A stretch of 37,004 nt of DNA from Verrucomicrobiaceae bacterium TMED86 (lineage in GTDB: Bacteria > Verrucomicrobiota > Verrucomicrobiia > Verrucomicrobiales > Akkermansiaceae). Of this stretch, positions 33,048-37,004 are shown in pieces. The stretch spans positions 1 through 37,004 of the forward strand of contig NHEN01000075.1 in the NCBI GenBank assembly GCA_002172625.1, given 5' to 3'. The number at the start of each line of letters is the position of its first letter. The first letter of the stretch is position 1. Under the pieces are notes generated by a model that was given only the letters and a program-made list of their open reading frames with translations, had not been told where the DNA came from and ran no database searches. The position numbers were made by a program, and so were the translations under genes.

Positions 33048-36026
33048 ATGATCGAACCAAAACGCCTCGCCAAACGTGTCCTATTGATCGGGTGGGACGC
33101 CGCGGACTGGAAGCTCATCGATAAATACCTCGCCGAGGGGGCAATGCCGAACATGCGGAGATTTCTGGACCGGGGAGCCCGGGGAAATCTAGCGACGCTC
33201 AAGCCCGTTCTCAGTCCGATGCTTTGGAATTCGATCGGAACCGGGAAACGGGCGTATAAACACGGAATCCATGGGTTTACCGAACCGATGCCGGATGGCA
33301 AGGGAGTGCGCCCTTCTTCTAGCACCACTCGTAAGTGCAAGGCGCTTTGGAATATCCTGACTCAGGAAGGAATGACCACCAACGTCGTCTCCTGGTTCGT
33401 GGGACATCCCGCCGAACCGATCAACGGAATCTGTATCTCCGACCTTTTTCAAAAAGTCCCCCTCGACAAAAAAAATCCTCAAGATTGCTCTCTCCCGCCC
33501 TTATCCGATGGCTGTATATTTCCCGGATCACAGCGCGAGAAATTGGCTGAACTAAGGGTTCACCCTCTAGAAGTGACCGCAGAGGCCATTAAGTTCTTCA
33601 TCCCCCAGGCCACGAAAATCGACCAGGAAAAAGACCCGCGATTGAAAATGTTCGCGAAGCTCTACGCAGAGATGCTCAGCGTCCACAACGCTGCCACCTA
33701 TGCCATCCAACAGAACGACTGGGACTTTATGGGGGTCTATTACGATTCCATCGATCACTTCGGCCACGGCTTCATGGAGTATCACCCGCCGCGCATGGCC
33801 CACGTTAGCGAGAAGGAGTTTGAAATCTATCGGGACGTGATGGCAGCTTGCTACAAGTTCCACGACCTTATGCTGGGGCGGCTGATAGAGCTTGCCGGGG
33901 AGGACACCACCCTCATTCTCTGTTCGGATCACGGATACCATTGCGACCATCTTCGTCCAAGGGAAACGCCAACAGAACCGGGCGGTCCGGCCATCTGGCA
34001 CCGGGATCAGGGAATCATCGCCATGGCCGGTCCTGGCATCAAAAAGGGCGAGAAAATCTACGGTGCCAACTTACTCGACATCGCCCCTACCGTTCTCAAT
34101 TTGCTTGGGCTTCCTGCGGGAGAGGACATGGATGGGAAGCCGATGGCGCACGTGATCGGCGACCAGTGGTGGCATCCTCCAAAGATGATCTCTAGCTGGG
34201 AAGACGTGCCCGGCGAAGCGGGAATGCATCCAAAGGACGAGCAACAGGACCCCTTCGCAACTCGGGAAGCCTTACGCCAACTGGTAGAACTCGGATACAT
34301 TGAGGCGCCCGACGAGAACCAGGAAAAGGCAGCCAGAGACGCTTCACGCGAAGCCAACTACAACCTCGCCCGTGCCTGTCAGGACGGAGGATTGCTGGAG
34401 AAGGCCGCCGGTCATCTGGAGAAACTCTACCAGGACTCCCCCGAACAAACTCGTTTCGGCCTCGAGCTTGCCCGGGTCTATCTGAAACAAGGTCGGTTCG
34501 AAGAAACCCGCTCGGTGGCCGAGGGCTTGCTCACAATGATCGAGAAGAGAAATCTCACAAAGATCGAACAGCTTAACGAGGCCTTACGCAAAATCGATGA
34601 GCAGCCCGGGGAGGTCATCGCCACCGCGAAAGAGCAACAGGAAAAGAGACACCGTAAGCAAGTGGATGCCGAGGAGGCCCAAACCAGGGAGGAGAAGCGC
34701 GAACCGCGAAACATCGAGCCTCTCACCCCGCTTGGTAAGGAGGAGTTTCTAGCGCAACGCAGAGGTCAATTACAAAGAACAGTCGATAAAATCCGCCATT
34801 ACAACGTGCGCGCCGCCCCGACAGTCTGCTTGCTGCTTGGGCGCTTGGAGGCGATGGATGGCAATTTTAAAAAAGCCCTCACTTATCTGGGCAAAGCGGA
34901 GCAAGCCGAGCCACGACTGCCCGGATTGCATCTACAGCTGGCCCAAACTTATCTCCGCATGCGTAGAAACGATGAAGCGGTGCGGGCCTGCGAGAAGGCC
35001 CTCGAGATTGATCCTGACAACGCTCAGGCCCATGAAGTGCTGGCGGCCGTCCTGGCGCGCCTGAAGCGCCACGAGGAGGCTGCCAACCACGCCCTGAGCG
35101 CGGTGGAACTGATCCACAACATGCCCCGAGCACACCTTCGACTCGGTGCGACGCTGACAAGACTTGGCCTATACGAAAAGGCCGTGGAGGCATTCCAAAC
35201 CTGCCTCAAATTGGCACCGAACACGCCAGCGGCCCATCGCTACCTCGCGATGATCTATCGCACCAAGCTTGGACGCCGGGATCTTGCGTCGACACATTCC
35301 TTCAAGCTTAAGATGCTACAGGATCAAAATAGAATGGGTCGTAATCCTGCTGCCGAACCCAAGAATTCACCGCTTTCCCACCCGAAGCCGGTCGCAAATA
35401 CGGTAGCGATATCTTCCAAGCCCGGATTATCGGTAGATCAAAGCGAGGTCATCACCATTGTAACAGGTCTGCCTCGATCGGGGACCTCGATGATGATGCA
35501 GATGCTGGTCGCTGGTGGAATGACACCGCTCACCGATGGAATTCGCGAAGCCGACACCTCAAACCCAAAGGGCTACTATGAATATGACAAAGCGAAGCAG
35601 CTTGGTAGCGACGCGGGTTGGATCAGCGAGGGAAAGGGCAAGGTCGTCAAGATTGTGGCGCAGCTCCTTCCGCTGCTCCCAAGCAAAATTGACGGCACGC
35701 CCGCTCACTATCGCATCGTGTTCATGGAGCGGGCTCTTGAAGAAGTCGTGTCCTCACAACGCGCCATGCTCGACCGCCAGCAACACAAAGGTGCCGAACT
35801 CGATCAAGCCCGCCTTGCCGAGGTCTTCTTCGGACAACTACAAAATATCCAGACCGCAATTACAGATCGCGGAATCCCCTGCATCAGAGTCCAGCACGCA
35901 GAGGCAATCCGCGATCCTCTTTCCGTGGCGAATCGCCTGAACCGCTTCTTTGACAAATCGCTCGACACGACCGCAATGGCCGTAGTCGTCGACCCGACGC
36001 TCTACCGGGAACGGGGAAAGGACTAA
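33048..36026 (+). CDS. Alkaline-phosphatase-superfamily protein fused to TPRs and a sulfotransferase-like domain
   Basis: About 992 residues. Residues ~8-390 form an alkaline phosphatase/nucleotide-pyrophosphatase-type domain: Asp17 in GWDAADW, Ser56 at the nucleophile position in LSPMLW, DSIDHFGHGF, Asp294-His295 in SDHGYHCDH, and His318 in WHRDQ, the expected metal ligands. Residues ~405-500 and ~600-790 carry TPR helices (LARVYLKQGRFEETRSVAEG, ALEIDPDNAQAHEVLAAVL). The last ~190 residues begin with TGLPRSGTSMMMQML, a sulfotransferase-type PAPS-binding loop near residue 809. The protein could cleave a phosphodiester or similar ester and transfer sulfate, but no substrate is shown. The ATG at 33048 is preferred; a GTG at 33000 adds 16 residues and neither has a strong ribosome-binding site. 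No signal peptide is seen, so the cytoplasm is likely. Confidence 0.8.
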   Translation: MIEPKRLAKRVLLIGWDAADWKLIDKYLAEGAMPNMRRFLDRGARGNLATLKPVLSPMLWNSIGTGKRAYKHGIHGFTEPMPDGKGVRPSSSTTRKCKALWNILTQEGMTTNVVSWFVGHPAEPINGICISDLFQKVPLDKKNPQDCSLPPLSDGCIFPGSQREKLAELRVHPLEVTAEAIKFFIPQATKIDQEKDPRLKMFAKLYAEMLSVHNAATYAIQQNDWDFMGVYYDSIDHFGHGFMEYHPPRMAHVSEKEFEIYRDVMAACYKFHDLMLGRLIELAGEDTTLILCSDHGYHCDHLRPRETPTEPGGPAIWHRDQGIIAMAGPGIKKGEKIYGANLLDIAPTVLNLLGLPAGEDMDGKPMAHVIGDQWWHPPKMISSWEDVPGEAGMHPKDEQQDPFATREALRQLVELGYIEAPDENQEKAARDASREANYNLARACQDGGLLEKAAGHLEKLYQDSPEQTRFGLELARVYLKQGRFEETRSVAEGLLTMIEKRNLTKIEQLNEALRKIDEQPGEVIATAKEQQEKRHRKQVDAEEAQTREEKREPRNIEPLTPLGKEEFLAQRRGQLQRTVDKIRHYNVRAAPTVCLLLGRLEAMDGNFKKALTYLGKAEQAEPRLPGLHLQLAQTYLRMRRNDEAVRACEKALEIDPDNAQAHEVLAAVLARLKRHEEAANHALSAVELIHNMPRAHLRLGATLTRLGLYEKAVEAFQTCLKLAPNTPAAHRYLAMIYRTKLGRRDLASTHSFKLKMLQDQNRMGRNPAAEPKNSPLSHPKPVANTVAISSKPGLSVDQSEVITIVTGLPRSGTSMMMQMLVAGGMTPLTDGIREADTSNPKGYYEYDKAKQLGSDAGWISEGKGKVVKIVAQLLPLLPSKIDGTPAHYRIVFMERALEEVVSSQRAMLDRQQHKGAELDQARLAEVFFGQLQNIQTAITDRGIPCIRVQHAEAIRDPLSVANRLNRFFDKSLDTTAMAVVVDPTLYRERGKD

Positions 36027-36229
36027 CGGGACGCATGCCCCCGCCGATGCCTTTGGCGAAATTACGTTGGAGAAACCCCTTCGACACGGACGGAGGTCTT
36101 GTAGGCCAGCTAGAACGTCCATGTTACAGCGATAGGCCCAATCCGTATTATCAAGCACAAGCGCCACCCTCTTTTTGCGCCTCGAGTTTTTCACTGGGTT
36201 CGGGGCATAGGGATGAGCAGATCGGGGTA

Positions 36230-37003
36230 TTAAGTTCGACTTCCTGATACGACTTCTAAAACCTTCTTGGCCGCATTGTGGCCGGGGACCCCGCTCACCG
36301 CACCTCCGCGCTTCGCGGACGAGCCACAAATGTAGATCTGTGGATAAACAGTCTCCACTCCCCAAGTGCCGACCTCATCCTCGGCGTCGGCAAATGGCCA
36401 AGTCAGGTCGCCGTGGAAAATATTACCTTTGGGCAAATGGATTGCCTTTTCGAGATCGACCGGGCTCATCGCCTCAATGCAAAGATCGCCATTGGCGTCT
36501 TTCGCCAAACAGGATTCGATCGGCTCGTCCAAGTGTTGGTTGATCCCCGACAAATATTTTGCCACCACCTCTCCCCGCACGCGTTCGTTGTCCTCCTCAA
36601 AAAGACGGTAGGGCATGTCGAGTCCGAATAAAGTCAAGGTGTGAAAACCGCGCTGTTTCAAGTCATCAGATAGAATGGAATCGTCGGTCAAGGTGTGGCA
36701 GTAGATCTCCCCCGGAGGCCTCTCGGGCACCTTACCGGACATACTCTGCCGATAGCTCTCCATCATCTGCTCATAGCCTTCGTCGATATGAACAGTTCCC
36801 GCGAAGGCCTCGCTGGCAGGATAAAGATCAGAGCGGAGCTGCGGAAGTCTCTCCAGCAACATGTTGATCTTAAATCCAGCTCCTTCGACAACATCCGTCC
36901 CCACGCTGCTACTAACGCCAGTCAACCGATCGAGAACTTGGGCGGAGGCATTGCACAGGACGAAGCGAGCATCGACCTCGCATTCATCGCCATCCATCTC
37001 ATA
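36230..37003 (-). CDS. CrtI-like FAD oxidoreductase, C-terminal part (5' partial)
   Basis: The minus-strand frame is open to the window edge, so the N-terminal FAD-binding part is not visible. The 258 residues seen end with YPQIYICGSSAKRGGAVSGVPGHNAAKKVLE, the C-terminal FAD-binding motif (C/G)G-x-(S/A)-x-x-x-GG-x-(V)-x-G-x-PG-x-NAA of phytoene-desaturase/CrtI-like amine-oxidase-superfamily proteins. Carotenoid work is possible, but many relatives act on other substrates, and no carotenoid genes are seen. The gene is convergent with the phosphatase-sulfotransferase gene, and the 203 nt between them hold no gene that I can support. Confidence 0.75.
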   Translation of the reverse strand, partial: YEMDGDECEVDARFVLCNASAQVLDRLTGVSSSVGTDVVEGAGFKINMLLERLPQLRSDLYPASEAFAGTVHIDEGYEQMMESYRQSMSGKVPERPPGEIYCHTLTDDSILSDDLKQRGFHTLTLFGLDMPYRLFEEDNERVRGEVVAKYLSGINQHLDEPIESCLAKDANGDLCIEAMSPVDLEKAIHLPKGNIFHGDLTWPFADAEDEVGTWGVETVYPQIYICGSSAKRGGAVSGVPGHNAAKKVLEVVSGSRT

Positions 37004-37004
37004 C

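Noticed and set aside
36035-36247. 70-codon plus-strand frame after the phosphatase-sulfotransferase gene
   Set aside because: It has no ribosome-binding site and no protein-like pattern, and its end overlaps the convergent gene.

Overview
The window looks like chromosomal DNA from a Verrucomicrobiota bacterium, probably a Verrucomicrobiales-type lineage. The evidence is the protein repertoire: giant secreted lamin-tail/CotH/beta-helix proteins, secreted proteins ending in a short beta-sandwich of the type Y-x-(V/L)-x-(Y/F)-S-(S/T)-(N/D)-L-x-x-W, a Bat-type TPR/SH3 protein, PQQ-repeat proteins opening with a WRGP motif, and an alkaline-phosphatase/TPR/sulfotransferase fusion. I ran no database search, so the taxonomic call is inference.

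Layout. 1-6.8 kb (+): a tightly packed run made of the end of a BatD/BatE-like protein, two HtrA-like PDZ proteins (one with an intact triad, one without), a PQQ-repeat protein and an exported TIM-barrel protein. 7.0-12.2 kb (+) and 14.9-20.1 kb (-): two paralogous ~1,725-residue secreted proteins with the same domain order, arranged convergently. A pre-peptidase-C-domain protein (12.4-14.9 kb, -) follows the second paralogue with a 4-nt gap. A truncated exported-protein remnant (12.2-12.36 kb) lies at the junction.

20.4-21.7 kb: a 23-codon Cys-rich lipoprotein-like gene with its own terminator, a near-consensus sigma-54 promoter driving a P-II gene (glnB/glnK type), a small zinc-ribbon gene and rpsT with a clear sigma-70-like promoter and terminator. 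21.8-24.1 kb (+): an exported protein of unknown function and a fusion of a beta-hydroxyacid dehydrogenase with a YgfZ-type domain. 24.1-27.4 kb (-): an MBL-fold hydrolase, trpE, a DUF2007-like zinc-ribbon gene and trpG; the last three overlap by a few bases. 27.5-29.7 kb: a DUF4328-like remnant, a lipoprotein, and gpmI. 29.9-37.0 kb: a Tat-exported spermidine-dehydrogenase-like flavoprotein, a secreted protein, the phosphatase/TPR/sulfotransferase fusion, and the C-terminus of a CrtI-like flavoprotein cut by the window edge.

How the genes work together. The clearest functional units are the trp unit and the sigma-54-controlled P-II gene. The cell-envelope block at 1-6.8 kb and the CotH/LTD/PPC block at 7-20 kb look like surface systems of unknown role. 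The best candidates for something undescribed are (i) HtrA-like pseudoprotease domains in which a PDZ domain appears nested inside the protease fold and the triad has become Ser/Asp/Cys, (ii) the duplicated CotH/LTD/beta-helix locus with its PPC partner, and (iii) the dehydrogenase-YgfZ fusion.
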